A stretch of DNA of 64,000 bases from CALVNN01 sp964393975 (GTDB lineage: Bacteria > Bacillota > Clostridia > Christensenellales > UBA1242). Shown in pieces: positions 41,855 through 54,900 of the stretch. Made by a program: the position numbers and the translations under genes. The notes below the pieces were generated by a model. That model did not search any database. It was not told the DNA's origin and saw nothing but the letters and a program-made list of their open reading frames with translations. How positions within the stretch are numbered: position 1 is the stretch's first letter; each line of letters starts with the position of its first letter. The stretch lies in contig CAYMVO010000005.1 in NCBI GenBank assembly GCA_964393975.1, positions 1 to 64,000 of the forward strand. The letters run 5' to 3'.

Positions 41855-42475
41855 CTATTTTGACGCCGAAGTGATAACTATAATGATAGTATCTTCGGTA
41901 ATTCGAATCAAAGTACCATTTTCAATAACCCTATCATCAACTAAAATCTTATCAATTTGATATCCGTTATCTGGAATAACTGCCACACGCACAATATCTT
42001 TCACACCGACTACTGCAATATCACCATTTTCATAATAATCATCATTTATTTGCACTACTGCGTTAGTGGTCTCTATCGTGATACGACATGTCGCATTTAG
42101 AGAAAAGATAATAAGCCATATTGCACCTATAATCACACACAAAGAGATCACCACCGCAAGCACCACGAGAGCTTTGTTTGTGTTTTTATTTTCTTTTAAC
42201 TTGTTTTTTGATATAACATTACTCTTTTGATACACTGGCACAGAGACATTCTCTTGCTTATTTTTTATTTCTGTAGATCTATTAGTATTGTTTTGCTGTG
42301 CTTTGGTCTGCTCTACTTGGGACACAGGTTGCTTTGGCAAAGTAGGTGCTTTGGAAGGTACAGGTCGTTTTGGCGGGGTAGGTCGCGTAGGCGTCACGAC
42401 TTGCTTAGGTGGTATGACTTGGTTGGGTGGTGCAGGTCGCTTTGGTGGTCTTGGTGGTATCTTGTTATCATCCAT
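41855..42475 (-). CDS. Proline-rich single-pass membrane protein
   Basis: 206 residues in three parts: a Pro/Lys/Arg/Val-rich cytoplasmic N-terminus (about 1-60, RPPKRPAPPNQVIPPKQV and similar), a Gln/Asn/Lys-rich spacer, one hydrophobic helix (about 102-124), and an exported C-terminal beta domain of about 80 residues containing VAVIPDNGYQIDKILVDD, reminiscent of InlB/bacterial-repeat folds. ATG 42475 follows GGGGAG. The N-terminus may bind SH3-like or signalling partners. The function is unknown. Confidence 0.65.
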   Translation of the reverse strand: MDDNKIPPRPPKRPAPPNQVIPPKQVVTPTRPTPPKRPVPSKAPTLPKQPVSQVEQTKAQQNNTNRSTEIKNKQENVSVPVYQKSNVISKNKLKENKNTNKALVVLAVVISLCVIIGAIWLIIFSLNATCRITIETTNAVVQINDDYYENGDIAVVGVKDIVRVAVIPDNGYQIDKILVDDRVIENGTLIRITEDTIIIVITSASK

Positions 42476-42550
42476 AGTATCACTCCCCTCATTTAGTCTT
42501 AACATTTATTTATTAATCAAAACAAAAAATATTATTCTTGATTTGTAATA

Positions 42551-42579
42551 ATTGTAAAACATTTTATTTACTTTGTCAA
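42551..42579 (-). promoter_or_regulatory. Sigma-A promoter of the Pro-rich protein gene
   Basis: Minus strand TTGACA (42574-42579), 17-base spacer, TACAAT (42551-42556). Confidence 0.75.
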
Positions 42580-42705
42580 CTTTTTTAATATCAAAATCTC
42601 CCCTTAGACATTTTATTTTGATATCCGCTTTTGTAACATTTATAAAGATAAAAACAACTTTTATAAAATGCTAGTATTAAAATTATACTTTGATTTTAAA
42701 ATCTA

Positions 42706-43449
42706 TTAGTCACCTTTGCTTTGGTCCGTCATATTTACATTATTAAAAACTTGTAAATGCGCGTTTTCCACCAAAAAACCAACGACCGCAGTAAATATAC
42801 TATAACACACCTTTTCTTTATATGCGGTCGTAACAAGCAGTTTTTCATCCTCGGGATTGGTTAAAAACCCACATTCAACTAGCACACTTGTACGGTCGGT
42901 GCAGTTTAGAATAAAATAGTCACCACTGAGCGCCTCTTTTCGCGCGTTGTCGAGTCTTTCTTTAAATACATCTTGCATAAAAACTGCAAGATTTTTACTA
43001 GTCTCGACTTTTGGATTAAAAAAAGCACATATCCCCCTTTGATTAGGCAAAATATAACCATTTTGATGTATACTTATCACAATATCGGCATTTGCACTAG
43101 TTATAATCTCCTCTCGCTTTTTCATATCATCTAACTTTTTATTTTCACTAAACGCACCATACAAGCCGTCGTTGGTCTTTCTAGTTTGCACAACATTTAT
43201 GTTTAATGATTTAAAGTAAGACTCCAAACACATAGCATATTCTAGGTTTATATCGCTCTCTTTTGTATTACCACTAACACCTACGACACCGCCGTCTATT
43301 CCGCCGTGCCCAGCGTCTATAACAATGGTAAAATCATATATCGGTTTACTACTACTAGATATAAAATATCCCCCTAAAGAAGCACTTATAGTAATAATAA
43401 TCGCAATAACTACAAAAATGATATTCCTTTTCTTAAAAACACAATACAT
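42706..43449 (-). CDS. cwlD: N-acetylmuramoyl-L-alanine amidase, CwlD type
   Basis: Zinc amidase (Amidase_3). After a signal-anchor helix (residues 9-31) it shows TIVIDAGHGGIDGG (first zinc His and acidic residue), the Glu in KESDINLEYAM, ISIHQNG (second His) and SVLVECGFLTNPEDEKLL with the catalytic Glu. The spacing and length (247 aa) match CwlD, which makes muramic-delta-lactam in spore cortex and is needed for germination. The last 20 residues are a polar tail. GGGG precedes the start. Confidence 0.88.
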   Translation of the reverse strand: MYCVFKKRNIIFVVIAIIITISASLGGYFISSSSKPIYDFTIVIDAGHGGIDGGVVGVSGNTKESDINLEYAMCLESYFKSLNINVVQTRKTNDGLYGAFSENKKLDDMKKREEIITSANADIVISIHQNGYILPNQRGICAFFNPKVETSKNLAVFMQDVFKERLDNARKEALSGDYFILNCTDRTSVLVECGFLTNPEDEKLLVTTAYKEKVCYSIFTAVVGFLVENAHLQVFNNVNMTDQSKGD

Positions 43450-43492
43450 ACGCGCTAATCCCCTTATGTATACTTATTATAGATAAAATAAA

Positions 43493-43538
43493 AAAAGAAC
43501 AGCAAAACCATTGATATGTTTTGCCGTGCTAATTTTTT
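43493..43538 (-). terminator. Terminator of the phosphoesterase operon
   Basis: On minus GGCAAAAC pairs with GTTTTGCT around a 9-base loop, followed by TTCTTTTTTTATTTT. Confidence 0.7.
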
Positions 43539-43585
43539 TTATTTTACCTCATAAGATTAACAATACAGCAATCACGACCGCAAAC

Positions 43586-44281
43586 TCACCTCACAAAAAC
43601 AACTTTATGATCTACTTGGTCGGTGCTAGTCAAAAAGTATTCTATGCCATTTCTAACTTCGTGTCTTAGACAACGCACTTTTTTACCGTGTAAGTGACCA
43701 TATATGACGATATCAACGCCTGCTTTTTCTAGTTTTTCGGTTATGGTGGTATAACTACGCACCGCATCAAATGGTGGATAATGAGTCACAAACACCACTG
43801 TATCGCCACTCTTTCGCATTTTGCACATAGCGTCCAAAGTCAAGTCCATTCTAACGAGTTCTCTATCTAAAATCTTTTGGTCCTCCTCACTCAAGGGTTG
43901 TCCTTTGTCTGGGACATTCCACCCTCTAGTACCACAAAACAAAAAATCTCCTACTCTGATACAGTCATTTTGAATAGCGTAACATTTTGGCGGTAACACC
44001 TCACGCACTCTTGATACGCTACCCCACCAATAATCGTGGTTGCCACGAACCAAAATCTTAGTCCCTGGTAAATCTGCAAAGTACGCACTGTCCACGACAA
44101 ATTCATCCAGCTTCATAGCCCAACTAATATCTCCCGCAATCACAACAATATCATCATCGGTCACTTGCTGTAGCCAACTTTGTTTGATGCTACTTAAATA
44201 ATCATCCCACCCTTCAAAGACTTCCATAGGTTTTTCCCCGCAAAGACTGAGATGTAAATCACTAATTGAAAAAAGTTTCAT
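43586..44281 (-). CDS. Calcineurin-like metallophosphoesterase
   Basis: 231 residues with the full dimetal motif set: SDLHLS (D-x-H), GDISWA, GNHDYWWG (GNHD), VTHYPPF and GHLHG. This is the YkuE/cyclic-nucleotide-phosphodiesterase-like small family of unknown substrate. It is transcribed after cardiolipin synthase with a 42-base gap and a Shine-Dalgarno of moderate quality. Confidence 0.85.
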   Translation of the reverse strand: MKLFSISDLHLSLCGEKPMEVFEGWDDYLSSIKQSWLQQVTDDDIVVIAGDISWAMKLDEFVVDSAYFADLPGTKILVRGNHDYWWGSVSRVREVLPPKCYAIQNDCIRVGDFLFCGTRGWNVPDKGQPLSEEDQKILDRELVRMDLTLDAMCKMRKSGDTVVFVTHYPPFDAVRSYTTITEKLEKAGVDIVIYGHLHGKKVRCLRHEVRNGIEYFLTSTDQVDHKVVFVR

Positions 44282-44323
44282 ATATAAAAAATCCTTTTAA
44301 GCCTATCTAAAAAGGCAAATTTA

Positions 44324-45775
44324 TTAGAGTATAGCGCTAAATAACCTACACACTGATTTAGCCATTTTTACAAATGGTGACAAATTTTTAAACCACGCCT
44401 TTCCCACCACAATACTATGCAAGGCATCATTTTCAAAAATATGAACGAGTTGCATAGATGTCGGTTTATCATAAATCACCACATTCACCTCAAAATTCAA
44501 ACTAAATGAACGTACATCCGTATTGCACGTACCCATTGAGGCGACCTCACCATCCACAACGACGACTTTTGAATGAATAAACCCCTCACGCATATACACA
44601 ACCGCTCCATAATCTACTAATTCCTTTAGATAAGATAGCGAGCAGTAATACACAACCTTTTTATCGGGGAGTTTGGACAACATAATACTAACTTTTACAC
44701 CACTACTTATCGCTATTCTAAGTGCGGTCATAAAACTCTCATCAGGTACAAAATATGGACTTTGTATCAAAATGTATTTCTTTGCTTTTGTAATCATATT
44801 GATTAGATTCATTTCAATTTGTGCGCCATCATCATCAGGTCCGCTAGTCACCACTTGCATAGCGACACCAGACTCATTTTTACCTTTTTCAAAAAATCTA
44901 TTGATATATGTCTCATCAAAATCTTTCTTTTTGTAACTAAATCTCCAATCTTTTAAAAAGGTCTTTTGTAAATCAATAACACTATCACCCTCGACTCTAA
45001 GGTGCAAATCTGTCCAAGGTGACAATCTCTTCACACCACCCATATGATCGTCACGGATATTTATACCGCCTACATAGCCAATTTTATTGTCAATAACTAC
45101 TATCTTTCTATGGTTTCGGTAATTGATACGAATATTAAAAAGTCTCATTCCAAATAGTGGTGGGAAAAACTCAGCATATCTCCCGCCACCATGCACAAGT
45201 TTTCTAAATTCCCGTCTATCACTTTTTAGCGAACCCACCGCATCTACAAGCAAATTGACCTCCACACCTTGATTTGCTTTTTCAATAAGCTTTTTTAGTA
45301 CAATCATACCTATATTGTCGGTCGCAAAAATATAATAGCATATATTGATACTCTTTTTTGCACTGTCAATATCTTTTAATAAAGAATCAATTTTATCTTT
45401 ACCGCTCGTAAAAAACATCAACTTATTATTATGCGTTAATATACTATCACAAGTATTTAGATTGTGCATAATGAGTTGTTTGTATTTTGCTTCGACACCC
45501 GATACGCTTACTTCTTCACTTTGTATTTGCGCTTTTTGCTGGTTTACTAGGTCTTTGAGCTCTTTGCTACGTACCGCCTTTCGTCTAAGCATTCGCCTTG
45601 TCTTAAAACTAAGACTGCCACCTATGAGCGCATATAATATTAGCCCTATTATCGGCATTAGTAGCATAATAATAGACCAACTAATCACGGTACTAGGTTT
45701 TTTGCGCTCTATAAACACCATTCCTAATACAAATAGTGTATTTACAAATATTACAACAAAATACGCCCAATGCAT
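44324..45775 (-). CDS. cls: Cardiolipin synthase
   Basis: Transfers phosphatidyl groups between phosphatidylglycerols in the membrane. Two N-terminal helices (about residues 5-25 and 32-55) are followed by two phospholipase-D HKD motifs, NHRKIVVID and HSKVVVVDGEVASMGTCN. The start at 45775 (483 aa, normal Cls length) follows GGGGAAG; the open frame reaches 45874 but without a ribosome site. It is followed by the metallophosphoesterase. Confidence 0.92.
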   Translation of the reverse strand: MHWAYFVVIFVNTLFVLGMVFIERKKPSTVISWSIIMLLMPIIGLILYALIGGSLSFKTRRMLRRKAVRSKELKDLVNQQKAQIQSEEVSVSGVEAKYKQLIMHNLNTCDSILTHNNKLMFFTSGKDKIDSLLKDIDSAKKSINICYYIFATDNIGMIVLKKLIEKANQGVEVNLLVDAVGSLKSDRREFRKLVHGGGRYAEFFPPLFGMRLFNIRINYRNHRKIVVIDNKIGYVGGINIRDDHMGGVKRLSPWTDLHLRVEGDSVIDLQKTFLKDWRFSYKKKDFDETYINRFFEKGKNESGVAMQVVTSGPDDDGAQIEMNLINMITKAKKYILIQSPYFVPDESFMTALRIAISSGVKVSIMLSKLPDKKVVYYCSLSYLKELVDYGAVVYMREGFIHSKVVVVDGEVASMGTCNTDVRSFSLNFEVNVVIYDKPTSMQLVHIFENDALHSIVVGKAWFKNLSPFVKMAKSVCRLFSAIL

Positions 45776-45872
45776 AGCACTTCCCCTTTTAAAAAATATT
45801 GTATAGATAAATCTTACTTTAACTACATAATACAAAGTATAACCCAAACAAAGCAAAAAGTCCACTAAAAAC

Positions 45873-45904
45873 AAAAAATTCCTATTAAATTAAGGAATTT
45901 TTTG
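45873..45904 (-). terminator. Terminator of the giant surface protein gene
   Basis: AAAAAATTCCT pairs with AGGAATTTTTT around a 9-base loop. It is symmetric, so it works on minus downstream of the giant gene. Confidence 0.7.
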
Positions 45905-45957
45905 TAAAACAAGCAAATAAATATTTGCATTTGATATTGTTAATTTTCAGTCACTAC

Positions 45958-48900
45958 TTAATTTTTTATAACTATACACGTGTAAGTCACACTAGAACCG
46001 TTTAATTTATCGGTAATAGTTATCTTGCACTCCATATTACTTGAAATGCCCGTAATCTTTAACACCCCAGTATTTTTATCGTACGTAAACTCACCTTTAG
46101 CAATATCGCATACCACATCAAAATCAGTAGGAGCAATATCGGCACCTCTTGCAAGTTTTATAATCTCATTAATACTCATACCACCTTCAGTGTTTAATGA
46201 ATAATTAAGCACATTAGGTGTCTCATCTATCAACAAAACTTTTCTTGCATTTACTGGAACATTCACCACAAAACTAGTAGTATCACCGCTCTTTTCCGCA
46301 GTTATGATAAATTCAATCGTAACAGTAGTCCCCGCAAGACTTTTGTTTGCCTTAAATGTATAAGTACCATCTTCATTTTTAACCATATCGTTATCTTTAT
46401 CCAACCCACCATTTACTTTTATAGTTGTGCTAAAATTATTAGTAGTACTTGGTTTATTTAACCAAGAATTGTAAATGCTATATGAAATATTTACAGTTCC
46501 GTTTTCCTCAATAGCCTCCGCAGTGCAAGTATCATTAGCAGGTTTACCACCTATCATAATATCTTTCACCTCATAGGTAGCAAGGCAATTCACATCCATA
46601 TACCCTACATAAGTTTTATTATCTTTAGACAAAGTAATCTTTAATATTTGTATTGAATTATTAAATATATCCTTTACAGTAAGCTTGCTACCAGTAATCG
46701 TTGCAATACAACTAGTCGCATCAATCAATTTTCCGTCCTTGTCTACTAATTCAAACTTATAAACAGTCGCATCAATCAATTTTCCGTCCTTATCTAAGAA
46801 CGTAGCCAAAAATGAAGTTAGGTCTATAGATTGACTAGAATATAGAGCCAGCGCTTCACCTTTTCGCTCAAAGTCGTACACGATTTCACTCACACTTACG
46901 ACACAACTATTTGTATAAACATTTTTAGTACCTTTGTAAGAGTAATTAAATACTATCCTGTATTTATTACCTGCAGAACCATCTAAGAACCTTATATCAC
47001 TGCCACTTATTGTGACATTTTCATCATCTTCACCGGTCTCAATATTCTCACAACTTATAGTCACACCGTCGATGCCATCAGTTTCGCTAAATTCAGTTCC
47101 AAACTTTAAAGTACTCGTAATATCTATACCAGATTGTGTCACCTTGATCAATTCTTTTGCATCGATAGTTGAGTCTGGTTCAATATATCTCATACTCTCG
47201 GTAACCGAAATATCATAAGACGCCTTAATCAATACAACAATATACCCCAAATAAACAGTATCATTGTACTCTACTTTCACTGTCACTTGGATATAAGTAT
47301 CCGCCAAAACATCATTCGCATAGATGGTTTTAGGTGCATTAGTATTTATTACAGCTTCCGCGCCTTCATATTGCAATGAATAATCGACAAGTGTTCCTTG
47401 CGATAAAATATCCAATTCATCGATCATAGCGACCTCATCTTTTACTAGAACGTATGATCCTATTTGACTAAGCGCAACATATCTAGATGCGTTTGACTCT
47501 ATCTCAATAATCTCGCTTGATGGCGTAAAGACAAATTCTTGTGCTTTTATACCGTTGGTCTCAAGATTTGTTATGTATTCCAAAGTGTTACCTACAACAT
47601 CGGTCAATACATATCTTACCACATAGACTAGTCTACCCTCCTCATCAACATTATAAGTAATACTATTAATACTTGGCTTTATTGATAATTTCATTGTAGA
47701 CGCGCTAGCAGTATTATCTTCTGTCTTGGTCTCTGATGCAATGTCAAGTTCGGTGCTACTATTCAAATCGACCTTTATATCATTAATTGTAAGCGTCATT
47801 CCACTATTGACAGCATCAAATACTTCTTTTGCCCCAATATCAAATGAGGTATTAGCAGTCAAATTGATATAATTACTATTCGTCGAAGTCTCTTCGACAG
47901 TAAATGCGGGTTTCTCAATAGGTAGTATGATAAATGTAATAGGTGTACTTTGCTCATTATATTTGATAGTGACCGTTATATCTGTAACATTTAACAAGCT
48001 CTTAGTCGTTAAAATACCATTCTCATATTCTACCCCATTCTTATTCTTATCATTAATAGTTACTTCGTAATCCTCTAATTTACTCGATGTAAATATATTA
48101 TTGCTATATTGTAGCTCATATACCTCTATTAATTTAGAAATATTATATTCCGTATTACTATTTAACACCACACCATTAGGTAAGTAATATTTATACCAGC
48201 TATTTTCGATCGCGTCGTACTTTCCATCGACGCTATTAGTCGTGTATGTTTCACCCCAACCATCAGTATAAGTGGTAGTCGTTATGGTAAACACGCCAAC
48301 ACTATTAGTTTTTGACTCTTTCGTAAAGTTTGTGTTTGTATAGCCTGTAGGTGTTACAACAATATTGATAGTCGCATCCAAAATCACATTGCCAAATAAA
48401 GTTGCCTTTAGAGTCGTGATTTTGTTTTTACCATAGATACTCAAAGGTGAAGTAATTTTATACTTTTCAAATGCTACCTTTTTTCCATTTGAAAGCTCAT
48501 ATATAATATTATCATTGCTATAATAGCCACCTATCCAGTTGGTCAACTTATCCTTTAAAGACATATCACTAATACCTGCGTCAAGTGTTATAGTCGTTTG
48601 TGCTTTTGTATAGTTAAATACAAAATCTAAATATACAGTATACCATTCATTATTGTCTTTATCATAACACTCAAAACGATAATATAAATCACTTTCTTTA
48701 AATGCGCTTACAGTCGTAGACTGTTTTGTTTTCAAATATTGATTTAAAACATCTCTAGCATCAGACTCATTGATACTACTTGCGGTTTTTAATTTATTCA
48801 ACGCATCGATATCATTATTATCATCCACAGTCACTGTAATAAATTTATCACTATTGACCTTTTTACTTAAATCAGCATTAATATATACATACAACAAATT

Positions 48901-51900
48901 GTTTGTAATAGTAATCTCATTACTGGCTTCAACTTTTGTAATAAAATTAATTGTAATAACATACGAATATGCCTTTTTTACAAATGATATAGATTTACTA
49001 TCTGATGAAGATACAATCTCTGCATTAGCGACAAATACAGATACATCGTTTAAATCAACACTTTCACCTAATTCACTCTTTATCGCATCAAACACATCAT
49101 TAATAGAGACTTGAGTAGAACCACTAAACAATTTATTTATCTTATTTATATCATAAGATTCTAACACATTGTCTTTTTCAATTATTTTCTTAGTCGTAGC
49201 AGGGTTTATGATAAAGTGAATGATGCAATTTTTATTATTTTCCAACTTACCACTACTAATAGGGGCGTATTCTAAGTAAAGATATGCCTCTGTTACGTTA
49301 TCATTAATAGTCACATATTCATTTCCATTTTCTACAGAATACTCGCAATCATTACATACTATTGTATTATTATCTATCGTCCCCTTTATTATTTCTTTCA
49401 AATCGATCTTTCTATTTGCGTTATCAAACTTATAAATACTAGTGTTACTTATCGCAGATACTTTTTGCGACAAACTCAAGGTCGATAATTCTTTTTCAGG
49501 AATAACAAATGTATACAATTTACTTTGCTCACCACTTTTAAATGTCACGCTAATAGTTTGTTCTTTCAAAACAAGATAGTATTTACCATCAGACAAACTC
49601 CCCGACTCTTCTCGTTCGATCGTATATACACCACCATTACCATTAATAGTCTCACTATCCACTTTGACCTCGACATCAAAGTCGGTAAATGCACTAAAGT
49701 CCAACTCAAACTCACGATCATTTATCTCTTTTAGACAATCACCTAATGTTTCGAAAGTCGGAAAAGTGCTAGGAAATTCTATTTCTACAAACGCTACCAA
49801 AGGGCGATTACTACTACTATCAGTACCGGTACATTTTACCCAAACCTCTCCACCATTTTTGTTTGAGCATACAACATCACACGCACCAGTACCATCCTCC
49901 TCTATCGTGACATCGCTTATACCGCTAACAATGCTGTAGCTATTTGCTCTTATTGATTTGCTACCAACCGTATAAGTCACCCCAAAATACAACCTATTAA
50001 GAGTATATATACTATTTATTTTATAGCTAAGCTCATACTTATCCTTGACGATATAATACTCCCCATCTATTTCATAAATGTAGCCAACCTTATCAAAAAC
50101 GCCTTTCTCATCCTCCTGTGTGACATTTGTTGATTCCACACCTCCGCTAGGTTTGTATATCGTCAAACTTTTAGTATAAGTAAATGGTTCACCTTTTGAG
50201 ACAAATCCCGCTTTAGTGTAAATCTCCGTCATACTTTCGCTACTCGTTTTATTAACGGTAATAGAGAAAGCGTGCGTGAATATACGTTCACCATACTTTA
50301 ACTTAGCGACTAAACCGTAAGTCATATCTTTCAACGCACAATCTATTGTTAATTTATTATTTTTAAATTTAACATTTGTGCTATCAGAGTAAATTTTTTC
50401 AATTTTCAAATCATAAGAGCGACCTTGCATAGAAGACAGTGTAAAAGTAGGAGTAATATTCACATTAGAAGAATACTCATTATCAATATTATCACTAATG
50501 CTAAAATCATTTCTTAGCATTACATGTATGGTAAGTGTAAATGTTTTTCCATTTTTCAAAGTGTATGTTTTTACGTAATCATAACCTTTAGTGTTGTTAT
50601 CCACTGCGCCCTTATAACACAAAAACACACCACCTTTATAATAATCACTATTCTCAGTCTCTTTTGCACTATTATAAAATTTTTCATCTAAGAAATTTTC
50701 CAAATCTACACTATCACCCTCAGACACGCTAAGTTCCGCGCCGTTATTAGTCTCACTAATAACATTTACACCGGAAGGTATAGTATACGTCAAAGGAGTT
50801 ATTGTAACCTTTACATTCTTAACACACTTTACGCCTAGTCCAGTAATATTTAAAACGATATCAAAAGACGTTGATATAGTTTCACTTCCTCTAAGATTCT
50901 CATCTACAGATATAGTCCATTTATTATTAGTCTTTTCAATATTTAGATAACCATTAGATAATATGTCAACAGTATATGATGTTTCAGTAACATTTGTAAA
51001 ACTTAAATAATACGCATCGTTCTTGTTATTAAGAATAGAGATTTGCGAACCACTCATTAGCTCAATCGTGCTAACATCTTCATTACCTTTCCACAAAGAA
51101 ACACTATATGTTGTAGTCTCAGTTGCTTGAGTAACCGCTACGAGATCAAATACGACAAGGTTCATTGTGTTATTTAGTGTATAGGTTATGCTTACATGTA
51201 CTCTAAATCCTTCAACGGCATTAAATATACTTAGTTTACCACTTGACGTCAAACTCAAATATTCAATTTTAACATTTTTAGAATCAGTTTTGGATATACT
51301 AACAGTTTTATTATTTTCAGAATCAGTTTTAGATATACTAACAGTGCCTATTTCACTAGATAAATTATCATATAATACACAATCAATTTTGTATGAATCC
51401 TCTTTCAAACCGTCTGGTTTCTTGATCGCATTAGAAATCAAATCGAAAGTACCATTCCCGCCCGTATCTAATACGAGATCAAATCTAGACGCGACTGCAC
51501 TATAAACACCGCTAGGTTCTACAAGGATACGACCAATAGCGTAATACTTACCACCCACACAAAGTTGTATTTGAGATTCAACGGTTTGTAGTACATTAGC
51601 TCTAGTAATTTTATTATTTTCACCTAAAGTAACCCTTTTGTCCAAACATTTAAACGATATTGTGCTATTATCATCGAACCCTTCAATAGTACCAAAATCA
51701 CTCAATACGAGAGTATCATTCACTTTTTTTGTAACCAATGTTTTGTTATGCACAAATAATGCTTTTTCACCTACAATTCTAAAAGCAAGTGATAGTTTAT
51801 CAATATCATCACCTTTTGATTTAATCTTAATTACACAATCAACAATAACAATGTCACCGACTGCACTATTGCTAAAATCTATAACGCAGTTTTGATTAAT

Positions 51901-54900
51901 GGTAGGTTTTTGAGCGTTGTTTTTACCTTGACTATCTACCGCACTAATCACACTAAAGTCATAAATCAAGCCTTCAGTCTCAAATAATGGATTATTACGA
52001 ATAGTTGATATATAATCTTTCAAAGCAAGTTTGTCACCTACATAAGCAGACTCTATACCATTGATATTATCGCTCGCTGAAAAATTGAACTGAATACTTT
52101 TCCTTACAATCACGGTAGTAAAACCAAAATACTCTTTGCCTAACTCATCGGTTAGTTTTACAAGCAGATAGACCTCGGTGTCTGCAAACACATCTTTGTT
52201 AATCTTCAAGCAACCATTCTCAATAGTTGCAATACCACTATTATCACCGAACACACTCACAAAGGTGGTAGTACCATCTATCTTTACTTTTGTAGTCTCA
52301 CCGTTTTCAGTCTTTTCTATGTAGAACTCACCATTTATGGTATCCAAATCTAAATCTTTGCCCGCACTTGTTTTACGCAAGATTTCATTTGCTGGCGAAT
52401 AGTGATAGACATTATCATTAGTCTCTTTTAACATTAATAGTAGAACGACCTTACCACTACCGTAAGTAATAGTCATTGAATAAATATTCTCGTAAGTACC
52501 TACTTGGTTTATTGTAACATATAAACCGCTTACGCCATCAACAGGATATCCATATTTTGTTGTTTGAATATATTGACTGATGTCAAAATTGTACTTATCA
52601 CTACCGATAGTCAATATTTTATCTTCTCGATTGAGTGGGGAATCTATCGTTTCATTATTTACCACAGCACTTCTCAAGACACCACTACTAGAGGTAGTAT
52701 CCTCAGTGGTCGTCGTCTCAATCTTTTCTAATAAAATATAATCGCTACTACTCGCCTTACTCTCTATACTATAATCGGGCATAACCGTAACACTCGTTAT
52801 ACCCGTATAAATAGTTTTATCAACAGTATATGTAACCAATATTCTAACGGTCGTTGTCTCAGATATACTAATACCAGCTTTTACTTTTAAAGTATTACTC
52901 ACCACCTCTACTTTGTCTGTATTGTCTAGCAAACTAAACGCACTCGTCCCGCCAACAATCTTTGTACCATCACTACCAGAAAAACTATCTCCAAGATAAT
53001 TCAAATCTAATGATTGACTAGCATACATTTTGTTAAGGTTTGTATTCACCTCAAAGGAATAGTTTTTCTTTATCTTGTAGTATACAGTACAAACTGTAAC
53101 ATTGCCAAGTTTTATATAAACCTGACTAACCATATCTTCACTAGCCATTACATTACTAAAGTCAACAATATATTTATCATTTTCAGAAGTAATAGTAACA
53201 TCCTCGTTACTATCCTCAATAGTGTATCCTTTGCTTAAAATCTTACCAAGATCAACATCGCCCTCGGCGTTTGTTAGCGTGCTTGATATATTAGGATCTA
53301 TAAAGTCTATACTGAGATAATTGGTCAATTCAAAAGTTGTCACGTCATCCTCAAACTCTGCAGGCTTTACCTCACTAGTATCACTACTAATATAGTTAAC
53401 ATTAGGTAAGATCGCTATAAAGTAAGCACATACCTCACTACCATTATTTTTTACACTTACCTTCTTTTTAGTGATTTTACTTACTGCTTTTGGAGTAAAT
53501 ACCCCATTTGTAACCTTTTCGTCCTCTACTTCAATAGTAAATACCGTAGCCTTTGAAAGAGATATTGTTTGATATCCACCGTCCTTGTACTCTTGAAGAA
53601 TAATGTACATATCATTATTAGTATCAAAGACATTATAATCTTCAAGACTATAAACGCTATCTTGTGCAACATTTTCACTGATTGCTTTATTGGTCACGCA
53701 AATATAGTTTGGTAGTATCGCCACATAATAATTTTCATACTTAATGTAATCAGTAAAAGTAATCTTGACCTTTATTATCAAATCAACTCTTGTAGCAACA
53801 TCACTCTCTAGAGTAAGAGTAAACCCATCAGTAAGCTCCTCTATTTTAAGCAAACTACTTGTGTCACCATTTGTATCTTTGCAAGATAAACTCGTTATCT
53901 CTCCACCACCAAATTGTGTTTGGTTCAAACTATAAGCTTTAGTACCACCTGTTTTGAGGAGAGTAACTTTACTATTCACAGACTGATTTAAAATCAAAGG
54001 GTTATCCTTGCTATTTACCTCACTATTTGCATTATAGAATACTGCAGGGGTAGGGTAAAGCATAAACGTATACTCAGCATTAGCAATTGCAGTGCCATTT
54101 ACACAAGCCGTAACAACAAATTTAGTACCATCGATATCCGCCAAATTAGTTAATTGAAAACCAACTTCACCTGTCGTCGTAGTGGTGGTAGTGACCACTT
54201 TGGTATAATCTACTTTATTTTCTTTATTTTCTCCATTAAATGCTTCATAAGTGTAAGATAAGTTATCAACTTTGCTACCATCTATTTTAACAACGGTCAA
54301 GTAATCTTCAATCTTATAAATAGGATTAGTAGCGCCATCATAGGTTAAATTGGTCATATCTTCTAATTTATTAATAACGTATCCACTCGTAAAGTATATA
54401 TTGTATGTAATGTCTTTAAATTGTTCTTTTGAATTATAATAAGAGGTATAAAATCCGATAGATATCTTAGCACGTTCTATAGCTCCACTATACTTCAAAA
54501 CGTTATCTTCAATATAACAAGTAACATCACTCTTTTGGATAATATACATATACAAACCGCTTGTATAATCTCTACTACCTTTAGTAGCACTCACATTCGT
54601 ACCGAATATATCAAGCCTTTGTTCGTTCCCACCTCCACTTGCATCCAAGCACTCAAAAGTCTTATCTGTTTCTATAATATTAGAAGGATTTGAGTATTGT
54701 AAATTAATCTTGACATTATCAATATTATTAACGGTGCTATTATCCATTATGTATACAGAGTAAATATCAAACAATCCGCCCTCGCTAGTAATCGCTATCC
54801 AAATAAGTGTAGGTATTTTGATATCACTTGTAGCACTGATAGATATATTAGTAGCATTTTTGGATACATCAAGTGAAAGTTTTGTGCTATCAGACCAAGA

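Noticed and set aside
42227..42548. Frames opposite to the Pro-rich protein gene
   Set aside because: They are Trp/Arg/Gly-rich translations of the complementary strand of CCN-rich codons, without ribosome sites.
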